This document shows, one piece after another, positions 1-8,379 of a stretch of DNA of 36,905 bases. The stretch comes from an uncultured Pseudomonadota bacterium (GTDB lineage Bacteria > Pseudomonadota > Zetaproteobacteria > Mariprofundales > Mariprofundaceae), in NCBI GenBank assembly GCA_913055645.1, contig CAJXLC010000022.1:1-36905 (forward strand), in the 5' to 3' direction. Numbering within the stretch: position 1 is the stretch's first letter; the number at the start of each line of letters is the position of its first letter. The notes under the pieces were generated by a model. That model had not been told where the DNA came from. It ran no database searches and saw only the letters and a program-made list of their open reading frames with translations. The translations under genes and the position numbers were made by a program.

Positions 1-43
1 TGTTATAGGGCTTGTTGTTTTTGGTTGACTAATGTAGCCGACT

Positions 44-1111
44 ATGAATAATATGTTGGCGGCTATCACCGGTAATCTGTATCTGGCTAAAGAATACGGT
101 TCTGCTGAGCCGAATCTGCTTGCTAGATTAGATAATATAGATAAAATATCCTTCCGCGCTGCTGACATGATTCAGCAATTGCTGGCTTTTGCGCGCAAAG
201 ATCGAGTGATGTTAGAACCGTTTCTTTTGACACCGTTTATTAACGATACAAAAGATTTTTTTCGTAGTGCCCTGCCTGAAAATATCGCCTTCCATCTGAA
301 CGTTTGTACTGATCCATTGCAAATCAGTGGTGATCGCACCCAACTCCATCAGTTGCTAATGAACCTCATTAACAATGCCCGTGATGCGCTAGCCGATGCC
401 GACGCTCCATCTGTTACTGTCAAGCTTGATAGATTTCGCTGCGATAAAAAGTTCATTGAACGTCATCCGAATCTACAGGCAGGCGAGTACGCCCATTTGA
501 GTGTGGTTGATAACGGTAGTGGGATTCCCGAGCATGTCATTGAGCATCTGTTTGAGCCATTCTTTACCACCAAAGAACAGGGAAAAGGTACGGGGCTGGG
601 TCTGGCAATGGTATTTGGTGCGGTGAAAACACATCACGGAGTGATTGATGTGGAGAGTAATATTGGTCAGGGAACAAGTTTCCATATCTACCTTCCATTA
701 CTGAGCATGGTGGAGATTGAACCTGCTGTAACATCGCAGGAAGTTGTCGAAGGCGATGGTGAATGTATTCTTATTGTTGAAGATCAAGAGGCTATTCTCG
801 ATATGGGGCAGGAAGTATTAACTTCCCTTGGCTATAAAGTGCTAACAGCTACAAATGGGCAACTGGCTATTGATACGTATAAAGCTCATGCTGATGAAAT
901 CCAGCTAATCATCATGGATGTTGTGATGCCAGTGATGAGTGGCAGTCAGGCAGCCCGACACATCCGCCAGATCAACCCGCAGGTGAAAATCATCTTTTCC
1001 ACGGGTTATGACAAAGATACGCAATCCAATATGGTGAATGAAACAATAATCACCAAACCTTTCAAGATATCTTCACTGAGCCAGATTATCAGGAGTCAAC
1101 TCGATACGTGA
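44..1111 (+). CDS. Hybrid sensor histidine kinase, 3' part (ATPase plus receiver), probably broken at the 5' end
   Basis: The 355 residues begin inside what should be the HisKA dimerisation domain: the protein starts [11 protein letters not shown], the sequence that normally follows the phosphoacceptor in the HDFNN H-box. The remaining HisKA helix spans about residues 1-55. A HATPase_c domain follows, with N-box [10 protein letters not shown] (107-116), G1 box DNGSG (156-160) and G2 box GKGTGLGL (180-187). A receiver domain occupies about 240-355, with acidic DQ after VE, phosphoacceptor Asp292 in IIMDVVMP and Lys338 in ITKPF. Family members autophosphorylate on His and relay phosphate to the receiver Asp. 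Here the His is absent, and an in-frame TAG lies three codons before the ATG. Upstream, a different frame is open from base 1 and reads VADYE-stop, which looks like a damaged VAHDFNN. A pseudogene or truncated kinase is likely; the domain calls themselves are secure. Confidence 0.75.
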   Translation: MNNMLAAITGNLYLAKEYGSAEPNLLARLDNIDKISFRAADMIQQLLAFARKDRVMLEPFLLTPFINDTKDFFRSALPENIAFHLNVCTDPLQISGDRTQLHQLLMNLINNARDALADADAPSVTVKLDRFRCDKKFIERHPNLQAGEYAHLSVVDNGSGIPEHVIEHLFEPFFTTKEQGKGTGLGLAMVFGAVKTHHGVIDVESNIGQGTSFHIYLPLLSMVEIEPAVTSQEVVEGDGECILIVEDQEAILDMGQEVLTSLGYKVLTATNGQLAIDTYKAHADEIQLIIMDVVMPVMSGSQAARHIRQINPQVKIIFSTGYDKDTQSNMVNETIITKPFKISSLSQIIRSQLDT

Positions 1112-1214
1112 GGATGGGAAGGTATAGGGTGCAATACAGAGAACACTATAGTGCTTTTCATGCCGATTGAGGGCTAGCAACGCCCAAAGTGCTAGTGGCT
1201 ATTTCTAAAGAGGA

Positions 1215-1244
1215 GTTCGTGAGAAATCACGAACCTTTTTTTTT
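1215..1244 (+). terminator. Intrinsic terminator downstream of the sensor kinase
   Basis: A perfect 8-bp stem (GTTCGTGA / TCACGAAC) closes a GAAA tetraloop and is followed by C and nine T. It lies 103 bases after the kinase stop and 25 bases before the nagZ start, so it should end kinase transcription. It also argues against the longer in-frame nagZ reading that would begin at 1189, since that would place the terminator inside the gene. Confidence 0.85.
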
Positions 1245-1269
1245 ATCTTGTGAAACGTATGCTTGGCTC

Positions 1270-2148
1270 ATGCATAATCAATTAATCATCGGTTTACGCG
1301 GCTTAACGTTGAGTGAAAAAGAGCGGCAATGGTTGCAAGACAAGCCTCCTTTGGGAGTTATTTTATTTGCCCGTAATATTGAATCGCCCGAGCAGGTGAA
1401 AGCATTGCTCGTTGAGGTGCGTCAATGTGCGGGATCGGAAATTTGGGCAGCAATTGATGAGGAAGGTGGGCGTGTAAACCGTATGCCTTGGACTCCTTTT
1501 ACAAATCGTAAACATGCGGGTGAGTATGGGCGCATGTTTTTGCTGGATGCCAAAGAAGCCAAGCAAGAGGTATTTGATGATGCTTATAAGGTGGGTCGTG
1601 CATTAAAAGATATGGGCTTTACACATAATTGCGCGCCCGTGTTGGATATCTTTTTTGATACAGGGCACAGCATTATAGGTCAGCGCTCTTATGGGGCTAA
1701 TAAACAGGCGGTTGCGGCTTTGGCGGGTGCATGTATGCAAGGTTTACTGGCGGCTGGCATTCAGGCTGTGGGCAAACATTTTCCAGGACATGGGCGAGCC
1801 AATGCTGATTCGCATATGGCTGTGCCAACAGTGGATGCAGCACTGGATGTTTTATTGCAAGAAGCAGAAGTTTTTGAAATATTGGCTAGGCAAGGCATGC
1901 AGCATATCATGACAGCCCATGTTGTATATACGGCGGTTGAAAGTCAGATAGCGACTTTTTCACGTTTTTGGTTACAAGATGTTTTACGTCAACGCTTTGG
2001 CTTTGAGCAAAAAATATGGAGTGATGATCTTTGTATGAAAGGCGCTGGCAATGCTATCAAGGAAGCTGTTACAGATGCCAAATCGGCAGGTTGTGACGTG
2101 CTACTGGTTTGTGAGCCAGAAGGTGTTGAAGCCCTTTACGCCGAATAA
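1270..2148 (+). CDS. nagZ: Beta-N-acetylhexosaminidase NagZ
   Basis: A glycoside hydrolase family 3 enzyme that removes N-acetylglucosamine from anhydro-muropeptides in the cytoplasm during peptidoglycan recycling. The signature KHFPGHG (His170 in its first KHF), followed by DSH (the mobile catalytic-loop histidine) and VPTVD, is intact. The nucleophile aspartate lies in WSDDLCMKGAG (Asp252/253). The start at 1270 (MHNQLIIGL) gives 292 residues, somewhat shorter than the roughly 340 of the E. coli enzyme, the difference being at the C-terminus. A longer frame begins at 1189 but would encode the terminator at 1215-1244 and extra residues unlike NagZ. No strong ribosome site precedes 1270. The stop is one base from the convergent lpxC stop. 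Confidence 0.93.
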   Translation: MHNQLIIGLRGLTLSEKERQWLQDKPPLGVILFARNIESPEQVKALLVEVRQCAGSEIWAAIDEEGGRVNRMPWTPFTNRKHAGEYGRMFLLDAKEAKQEVFDDAYKVGRALKDMGFTHNCAPVLDIFFDTGHSIIGQRSYGANKQAVAALAGACMQGLLAAGIQAVGKHFPGHGRANADSHMAVPTVDAALDVLLQEAEVFEILARQGMQHIMTAHVVYTAVESQIATFSRFWLQDVLRQRFGFEQKIWSDDLCMKGAGNAIKEAVTDAKSAGCDVLLVCEPEGVEALYAE

Positions 2149-2149
2149 T

Positions 2150-3061
2150 TTACGCTTGCTGTTGTGCGAGTTCTTGTTCAGATATGTTGGCTTCTTTGCC
2201 AGAAGCTGAAAGGGTAAGCTCTTCAATGCGCCATGCGCTTGTATCTGCAAGCAGAGCGGTGACCAAGCAATGATTCATTTGATGCCCTGTGCGTTCACCT
2301 TCAAAAGCACCTGCAATAGACAAGCCTGCTAAGGCTAAATCGCCCACAGTATCTAGAATTTTATGGCGGACACATTCATCTTCATAACGCAAACCACTTT
2401 CATTCACAACACGATATTGGTCCAATACGATGGCATTTTCCAATGAACCACCCAGTGCCAAGCCTGCTTTTTGAAGTGCTTCAATTTCATGTAAGAAACC
2501 AAAGGTACGGGCGCGACTCACTTCACGGGTATATGCCTGATGGGAAAAATCAATGTTGACTGAACGATTTTTTAACAAGGGATGATCATAGTCCAAAAGA
2601 TAAGATACTTTAAAGCCAGATGAAGGGTGAAGTGAACAGCGTTTGTCACCATCTGAAACTTCGACACGCTTGAGAATACGTAAGACCTTTTTCGGTTTGT
2701 CTTGCTCACGAATGCCTGCACATTGAATCAAAAATACAAAAGGAGCAGCGGAGCCATCCATAATAGGAACTTCAGCACCATTGACTTCAATATGAGCGTT
2801 ATCAATGCCTAAACCTGAAAGGGCAGAGAGCAGGTGCTCAACGGTCGAGATATTCGCGCCATCTTTACCAATAGTTGAGCACAAGCGAGTGTCAGTTACA
2901 TAATCTGCATGGGCAGGAATAGTGATATTCAAATCAGAGCGGGAGAATGTAATGCCTGTATCCACATCGGCAGGATGCAGAACAAGTTGAATCTTCTTGC
3001 CTGAATGAAGACCAATACCGCTACAGCGAATAGCATGGTCTAACGTCCGTTGTGGAATCAT
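2150..3061 (-). CDS. lpxC: UDP-3-O-acyl-N-acetylglucosamine deacetylase LpxC
   Basis: Zn-dependent deacetylase catalysing the committed step of lipid A synthesis in the cytoplasm. At 303 residues it matches the usual length (E. coli 305). Zinc ligands are visible: His in TVEHLLSAL (about residue 76) and the HKILDTVGD pair (His and Asp, about 235-239). The catalytic histidine region reads GHQMNH. The start is the ATG at 3061 because GGAG lies 5 bases upstream; an in-frame GTG at 3067 overlaps that ribosome site and is unlikely. It is the last gene of the leftward dcw run, 241 bases after ftsZ, as in E. coli, so it may be partly co-transcribed or have its own promoter in the gap. It ends one base from nagZ. 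Confidence 0.96.
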   Translation of the reverse strand: MIPQRTLDHAIRCSGIGLHSGKKIQLVLHPADVDTGITFSRSDLNITIPAHADYVTDTRLCSTIGKDGANISTVEHLLSALSGLGIDNAHIEVNGAEVPIMDGSAAPFVFLIQCAGIREQDKPKKVLRILKRVEVSDGDKRCSLHPSSGFKVSYLLDYDHPLLKNRSVNIDFSHQAYTREVSRARTFGFLHEIEALQKAGLALGGSLENAIVLDQYRVVNESGLRYEDECVRHKILDTVGDLALAGLSIAGAFEGERTGHQMNHCLVTALLADTSAWRIEELTLSASGKEANISEQELAQQQA

Positions 3062-3233
3062 AAACACTCCTTGTTTACGTGATTAAAATAAGTAAACCCA
3101 TTGCCCTGAAATTGTTCCAATGATTCTTGAAACATTGCATGCTCATAAAAGCCATGCAGTGATGCAGGACACGCTTTCAATAATCGCCGGCTATGATGCC
3201 ACTATTGGCAACTATTGAAAAGTTTTGTTGTGT

Positions 3234-3279
3234 GGGAGCTGCTGATTTATGAAATATTGTGATAAATCAGCACGCTCCC
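3234..3279. other. Long hairpin between ftsZ and lpxC
   Basis: Arms at 3234-3250 and 3262-3279 are complementary over 17 bases with a single-base bulge, separated by an 11-base AT-rich loop. It begins 24 bases after the ftsZ stop. Read leftward (the direction of ftsZ), the bases after the stem are not T-rich, so it is not a classical terminator. Read rightward, a T run follows a few bases later, but no + strand gene is near. Possible roles are partial termination, an mRNA processing site, or stabilisation of the ftsZ mRNA 3' end. The rest of the gap (3062-3233) shows no clear element. Confidence 0.5.
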
Positions 3280-3302
3280 AAAGCTTTTTAGTATATTCTA
3301 AA

Positions 3303-4487
3303 TCAATCTGCCTGCCTACGAATCCATGTTGGAATAGACAATTGGTCTTCATCATATGCTAAAGCATTCGCTGTTTGCGCGGCGGTGCGTGAGACTGTAG
3401 GCGCATCAAAGGTTGCATAGTCAATGCTTTGATTGCCTGAATTGGCAGCAGGAATAGGGATATTTAGGCTACCTGTAGAGGTATTGCTACTGGCAATGCG
3501 AGGTGTTGCGCTTGCGCTGCTTTGATTCAAACCTGTTGCCACAACCGTGACACGCAGCTCATCGCCCATACTATCATCATTTACACAGCCAAAGATGATA
3601 TTAGCATCTTCATCAACCATATTTTCAATGATACCAACAGCTTCGGTCACTTCATGCAATCCCATTTCGGAGTTGCCTGTTACATTGACCAAAATACCGC
3701 GTGCGCCATGAATATCGACATCTTCTAATAGCGGTGAAGAAATCGCCATTTCAACGGCTTCACAAGCACGATTCTCGCCATTGGCAGTACCGGCACCCAT
3801 CATCGCCATACTACGGTTCTCGCTCATCACAGCTTTCACATCGGCGAAATCCACATTGATATAACCAGAATTGGCAATCAAATCGGAAATGCCTTTTACT
3901 GCTTGCAACAGAACATCATCGGCTTTGCGGAAGGCATCCATCAATGCAGTATTTTTACCCACTGCACCCACCAATTTCTGATTCGGAATGGTAATCAATG
4001 TATCAACATATTTACGCAATTCTTCGATACCCGCTTCTGCTTGGCGCATACGACGTTTGCCTTCAAAGACAAACGGTTTGGTCACAATAGCCACAGTAAG
4101 AATACCCATTTCACGGGCAATTTCAGCAATCACTGGTGCAGCACCTGTGCCTGTGCCGCCACCCATGCCGGCGGTAATAAATAGCATATCAGTATCAATC
4201 AACATTTCACTGATATGTTGTTTTTCAATTTCTGCGGCTTCTTTGCCCAAGTTTGGATTGGCTCCGGCTCCCAAACCGCGTGTTTTATCGCCACCCAATT
4301 GCAGGCAAACCTCTGCCTGACTTTTTTCAATGGCCTGGGCATCGGTGTTGGCAACAATAAATTCAACACCTGACATATTTTGGATAATCATGTTGTTGAT
4401 GGCATTGCCGCCACCCCCACCTACACCAATGACCTTAATATTTGCTGTTAACCCGCTTGTGTCGTCTAATTCATAAAAAATAGCCAT
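3303..4487 (-). CDS. ftsZ: Cell division protein FtsZ
   Basis: Tubulin-like GTPase that polymerises into the cytokinetic Z-ring. The GTP-binding G-box GGGTGTG lies at residues 109-115, and the catalytic T7 loop ([11 protein letters not shown]) at about 211-221. A variable Ser/Thr/Ala-rich linker covers about 325-380. The conserved C-terminal peptide ends [12 protein letters not shown], the site that binds FtsA and other partners. The 394 residues are typical. The start at 4487 is preceded by AGGAGAGGG. It is separated from ftsA by 78 bases, the only sizeable gap after mraZ until lpxC, which leaves room for separate mRNA processing or additional ftsZ expression control. Confidence 0.98.
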   Translation of the reverse strand: MAIFYELDDTSGLTANIKVIGVGGGGGNAINNMIIQNMSGVEFIVANTDAQAIEKSQAEVCLQLGGDKTRGLGAGANPNLGKEAAEIEKQHISEMLIDTDMLFITAGMGGGTGTGAAPVIAEIAREMGILTVAIVTKPFVFEGKRRMRQAEAGIEELRKYVDTLITIPNQKLVGAVGKNTALMDAFRKADDVLLQAVKGISDLIANSGYINVDFADVKAVMSENRSMAMMGAGTANGENRACEAVEMAISSPLLEDVDIHGARGILVNVTGNSEMGLHEVTEAVGIIENMVDEDANIIFGCVNDDSMGDELRVTVVATGLNQSSASATPRIASSNTSTGSLNIPIPAANSGNQSIDYATFDAPTVSRTAAQTANALAYDEDQLSIPTWIRRQAD

Positions 4488-4565
4488 GTCCCTCTCCTTT
4501 TTTGTTTTTATCGTTTTGTATTACTTTAAAATGTGTATTGCATATCTTTTTAAACTTTATTTGCG

Positions 4566-5798
4566 TTAGGGTGTATCTCCAAGCCATCGTCGCATACGGT
4601 GAAAAATCCCTTCTTTGTTTTGTGAAGGGTGTTTGTGTGGTGTTTGCTGTCGATAACGTTGCCCATAAAGCAGTAAGCCAACGCTGGTGGCATAAATAGG
4701 GCTGGAAACTACATCAACCAGTCCGCCAACACCTTGAGGACGACCCAGTCGAACAGGCAATCCATCAAACGTTTCTTCTGCCAACTCCACCATGCCTTCG
4801 AGTAATGAACTGCCACCTGTAAGCACCAAGCCAGCAGCAATAAGCTCTTGGTAACCAGAGCGTTGTAACTCGGCTTTGACCAATTCAAAGAGCTCATGTA
4901 CACGCGGTTCTAAAATTTGTGCCATGATTTGACGCGGCATGGGTCGTGGTTGACGACCACCCACACTAGGAACTTCAACTTGTTCTTCAGCTGCAATCAT
5001 TTCGACCATGCATGAGCCGTGCTTAATCTTTAATTGATCTGCTTCACGCGCCGAGGTGCGTAAACCAATCACCAAATCATTGGTTAGGTGGTCGCCGCCA
5101 ATAGGAATTACTGCGGTATGGCAAATTGCGCCATCAATAAATATAGCAATATCAGTGGTACCACCACCGATATCAATCAGTACAACACCAATATCTTTTT
5201 CATCTTGGCTAAGCACAGATTCACTGGATGCAATTTGCTCTAAGACCATATCGGCAACATCCAAATCACAGCGATTACAGCATTTGATAATATTTTGTGC
5301 GGATGAAACTGCACCTGTAATCATGTGGACGCGTGCTTCTAATCGAACGCCAGACATACCGATGGGTTCGCGTATGCCATCTTGTTGGTCAATAATGTAT
5401 TCCTGCGGCAAAATATGCAGAATCTTTTGATCGGCTGGAATAGCCATCGCACTAGCAGCATCCACAGCCCGTTTCACATCATCGTCGGCGACTTCACCAT
5501 TTTTTGTGGCGACCACTCCGTGTGAATTGCAGCCATGAATATGATTGCCTGCAATACCGACAAATACTGAATGAATTTCAGAGCCAGACATCATTTCAGC
5601 TTCTTCAACAGCGAGGCGTATAGATTCGACGGTGCTTTCAATATTGACGACAACACCTTTGCGCAGCCCTCGTGAGGGATGTTTGCCGATGCCAATGACA
5701 TCAATATTCCCATCTGGCGAAGCCTCTGCCACGACACAAGCAATTTTACTGGTGCCTATATCAAGACCTACAATGACATTTTGGTCATGTTTTGACAT
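4566..5798 (-). CDS. ftsA: Cell division protein FtsA
   Basis: Actin-like ATPase that tethers FtsZ to the membrane and recruits later divisome proteins. The phosphate-1 motif is VGLDIGTSKIACVV near the N-terminus; phosphate-2 is DIGGGTTDIAIF at about residue 206; the adenosine motif is LTGGSSLLEGM at about 330. The 1C (SHS2) subdomain lies between the first two. The C-terminus (EGIFHRMRRWLGDTP) looks like the amphipathic membrane-targeting helix. The length, 410 residues, is near the E. coli 420. The ATG directly follows the ftsQ stop TAA with no spacer, and a G-rich ribosome site lies within the end of ftsQ, so translation is probably coupled. Confidence 0.97.
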   Translation of the reverse strand: MSKHDQNVIVGLDIGTSKIACVVAEASPDGNIDVIGIGKHPSRGLRKGVVVNIESTVESIRLAVEEAEMMSGSEIHSVFVGIAGNHIHGCNSHGVVATKNGEVADDDVKRAVDAASAMAIPADQKILHILPQEYIIDQQDGIREPIGMSGVRLEARVHMITGAVSSAQNIIKCCNRCDLDVADMVLEQIASSESVLSQDEKDIGVVLIDIGGGTTDIAIFIDGAICHTAVIPIGGDHLTNDLVIGLRTSAREADQLKIKHGSCMVEMIAAEEQVEVPSVGGRQPRPMPRQIMAQILEPRVHELFELVKAELQRSGYQELIAAGLVLTGGSSLLEGMVELAEETFDGLPVRLGRPQGVGGLVDVVSSPIYATSVGLLLYGQRYRQQTPHKHPSQNKEGIFHRMRRWLGDTP

Positions 5799-6581
5799 TT
5801 AAATAACCCCCTCATGTGTAGCAGGCCGCAAAAACCAACGCTTTTCCAAACGTGTATCAATGCGCCAGTTTCCGGCATGCCAACGTGGTTGTTCTAGTAT
5901 ATGAATAAGTTGTGCAATATTTTTTAGACCGCGTGGACCAAAAGGAATTTGCCACTGTTGTCCTGCCACAAGATTTAATTTCCAGCCTGTAGGTGAGGCA
6001 AATAACTCACTGCTACGGGCAAACCATTGCGGCTGTTCTTTTTTAAGAGTTGCGAGCCACTGGCATGCTGTAGGCAAATGCTTCTGTTGCATGCGTAAGA
6101 CGGGTAAGTCGGAGGATTCACCATGCTTACGAGCTCGATAGGCGATACCCTGCTCATCAACAAGATACAGCTGACCTTGTTGCTTGTTGTCACCATCTTG
6201 ATTGAACCATAACGCAATAGCTTGGCGTGGTGTTACGTGAATAACCAAGCTGTTGGGTAGTTGACGTTGAATCTGAATGTCTGCCAAATCAGGTATTTTA
6301 TTTAGCAACGCCTTACGCAACAGGGCAGGGCGAGAGTGCCAAAAATCAAGTCCATTCATATCACTTAAGGCATGTTCAATATCGGCTTTAAGCGGTGCTG
6401 TAGCATATATATCCCAATGCTTGATGCTTAGGCCTTGATTCAACGACCATATGCCTGATAAAGCAGCTGTAAATAATACGAGGCTGATGATACTGGTGAG
6501 TGCTATTTTTTTCCAATGTAATACACGCTCTACCTTGATGATGTCTTCAACACGGCGTTGATTGCTGCGGATGCGGCTCAT
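5799..6581 (-). CDS. ftsQ: Cell division protein FtsQ
   Basis: Bitopic divisome protein that complexes with FtsL and FtsB in the periplasm. The start at 6581 (MSRIRSNQRR) gives 260 residues: a short basic cytoplasmic tail, one transmembrane helix at about residues 27-48 (IALTSIISLVLFTAALSGI), a POTRA domain at about 50-125 (LSIKHWDIYA through VTPRQAIALW) and the FtsQ beta domain after it. The ATG overlaps the ddl stop in ATGA, with GGAGG 8 bases upstream. An in-frame ATG at 6629 would add 16 residues inside ddl and is rejected. The sequence is divergent in detail, as is usual for FtsQ, but position and architecture agree. Confidence 0.93.
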   Translation of the reverse strand: MSRIRSNQRRVEDIIKVERVLHWKKIALTSIISLVLFTAALSGIWSLNQGLSIKHWDIYATAPLKADIEHALSDMNGLDFWHSRPALLRKALLNKIPDLADIQIQRQLPNSLVIHVTPRQAIALWFNQDGDNKQQGQLYLVDEQGIAYRARKHGESSDLPVLRMQQKHLPTACQWLATLKKEQPQWFARSSELFASPTGWKLNLVAGQQWQIPFGPRGLKNIAQLIHILEQPRWHAGNWRIDTRLEKRWFLRPATHEGVI

Positions 6582-7492
6582 GCCATACCTCCGTGTTGCA
6601 AGGTTGCAGATGCCAAGATGTTCAAACAAAGCTGCTCAAAATCCATACCTGCAGCCGCAGCTGCTTTTGGTAGTAGACTGGTTTCAGTCATACCTGGAAT
6701 AGTATTGATCTCTAAAATCATGGGTGCACCACCATCACCAACAATCATATCCACGCGTGGCGCGCCTTGGCAGTGGGTTGCCTGCACAGCTTGTTCAGCT
6801 TGTTGCATGCACAAGCGAAGTGTTTCCGCAGGTAGACGAGCTGGGCAAAAATATTCGGTTGCACCTTGTGTATATTTGGACTTGAAATCGTACACACCAG
6901 ATTTGGGGCTGACTTCCACAGGCATCAAAGCTGTTCCATTGAGTACAGACACAGCAATTTCCACGCCTGTAACAGGCATTTCAGCCATCCAGCCACGGCT
7001 TGGATCAAGTTTTAATGCTTGCCATGCTTCTTTGTTTTCGACGTGATGTAAGCCTACACTGGAGCCTTCATCCACAGGCTTGATGAATACAGGGTAACGG
7101 ATGGGGCCATTGGCATGAATAGTAATATCAACGGGTGTTTGGAGTCCGACATGTTGCAACACCTGTTTGGTTAGCATTTTATCCATGCAAAGGGCTGATG
7201 CAGCAACGCCAGAACCTGTATAAGGAATGGACATGGTTTCAAGTAAACCTTGGATGCAACCATCTTCACCCCATGTACCATGCAATGCGATAAATGCGGC
7301 ATCTATGTCTGCATGTTGAATATGCGATGCCCAATCGGTTTGTAAATCAATGGCAACGGCATCCATACCAGCTGCATTCAATGCTTCAAAGACGGCGTGA
7401 CCTGATTGCAGGGATATGTCGCGTTCTGCAGATGTTCCGCCCATTAAGACACCGACTTTTTTGAAAGTCATGTTTTGCATGATGTTATTCAT
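6578..7492 (-). CDS. ddl: D-alanine--D-alanine ligase
   Basis: ATP-grasp ligase making the D-Ala-D-Ala dipeptide that MurF adds to the peptidoglycan stem. VGVLMGGTSAERDISLQSG begins about 11 residues in; EGSSVGL is the mobile loop; the C-terminal EINTIPGMTETSLLPKAA holds the Mg ligands Glu and Asn. At 304 residues it is the DdlB size. The start at 7492 overlaps the murB stop (ATGA), with GGAGG 8 bases upstream; a later Met at residue 8 is a weaker alternative. It overlaps ftsQ by 4 bases. Confidence 0.97.
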   Translation of the reverse strand: MNNIMQNMTFKKVGVLMGGTSAERDISLQSGHAVFEALNAAGMDAVAIDLQTDWASHIQHADIDAAFIALHGTWGEDGCIQGLLETMSIPYTGSGVAASALCMDKMLTKQVLQHVGLQTPVDITIHANGPIRYPVFIKPVDEGSSVGLHHVENKEAWQALKLDPSRGWMAEMPVTGVEIAVSVLNGTALMPVEVSPKSGVYDFKSKYTQGATEYFCPARLPAETLRLCMQQAEQAVQATHCQGAPRVDMIVGDGGAPMILEINTIPGMTETSLLPKAAAAAGMDFEQLCLNILASATLQHGGMA

Positions 7493-8379
7493 TGCAAGAC
7501 CTCCAATATACGAACTTCGGTTTCTAGTTTGATGGCAAACTTTTCAAAAACACATTGTTGAGCCAATTGAATAAGGGAAGCAACATCATCGCTACAGGCA
7601 TTGCCATGGTTGACAATAAAGTTGGCATGAAGCTCGGATATTTGAGCCCCACCAATGCTTTTTCCTTTAAGTCCAGCGGCTTCAATTAAACGTGCAGCAT
7701 GATCGCCATCGGGGTTTTTAAAGACAGAGCCACAATTAGCGAGTGCCAAAGGTTGTGTTAATGAGCGCTTTTGACGCATCTCCCGCATGGCATTACGGAT
7801 TTCTTGCTGTTCACCCATTTGAAGTTCAAAACTGGCAGATACGATGATGGACTGCTTAGGAATGTGGCTATGACGATAGCGCATTTGCAGTTGTTGATTG
7901 CTTAATATCTCTTCATTGCCATCATGATGAACGATTGAAGCATGCAAACATGTATCGGAGACCTGTTGCCCGAATGCACCTGCATTCATCGCAATACCAC
8001 CGCCTAAATCACCGGGCACAGTTGCCATAAATTCAAGTCCACTCAGCCCTGCATTGGCGGCTGTTTGTGCAACTTTGGACATACGGCTGCCAGCTTGAGC
8101 GGTTAATGTTTGATGATGCACTTGAATGCTATTCAACAATCCCAAGTCAATGACCATGCCATCAAATCCGTGGTCTGGCACAAGTAAGTTACTGCCTCGT
8201 CCCAAAGGAAGAATGCTTATATTTTCTGGGATGACGGGCAAAGCCTGACACAATGATGGTTTATCATTGGGCTTGAAATACCACGTGGCAGCACCACCTA
8301 CAGCCATGGTGGTATGAGAAGCCATGGGCTCATGTTGACTAAGCTCGCCTAGAGCTTGCAATGCTTGTTGCCAAGGCAT
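7489..8379 (-). CDS. murB: UDP-N-acetylenolpyruvoylglucosamine reductase MurB
   Basis: FAD enzyme that reduces UDP-GlcNAc-enolpyruvate to UDP-MurNAc with NADPH. The FAD-binding PLGRGSNLLVPDHGFDGMVI lies at about residues 55-75. MATVPGDLGGGIAMNAGAFG is at about 120. The catalytic serine is in CGSVFKNPDGDH, and the terminal active-site glutamate in LETEVRIL. The 296 residues and the compact C-terminus fit the type II (shorter) MurB form, unlike the larger type I E. coli enzyme. It sits inside the dcw cluster between murC and ddl, whereas E. coli murB lies elsewhere. The ATG overlaps the murC stop by one base (TAATG). Confidence 0.97.
   Translation of the reverse strand: MPWQQALQALGELSQHEPMASHTTMAVGGAATWYFKPNDKPSLCQALPVIPENISILPLGRGSNLLVPDHGFDGMVIDLGLLNSIQVHHQTLTAQAGSRMSKVAQTAANAGLSGLEFMATVPGDLGGGIAMNAGAFGQQVSDTCLHASIVHHDGNEEILSNQQLQMRYRHSHIPKQSIIVSASFELQMGEQQEIRNAMREMRQKRSLTQPLALANCGSVFKNPDGDHAARLIEAAGLKGKSIGGAQISELHANFIVNHGNACSDDVASLIQLAQQCVFEKFAIKLETEVRILEVLQ

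Noticed and set aside
1189-1269. N-terminal extension of NagZ from the ATG at 1189
   Set aside because: It would contain the strong terminator at 1215-1244, and the encoded residues do not resemble NagZ; the family N-terminus begins at MHNQLIIGL.
3522-4320. Overlapping open frames opposite ftsZ
   Set aside because: They lie antisense to a highly conserved gene, have biased composition and resemble no known protein.
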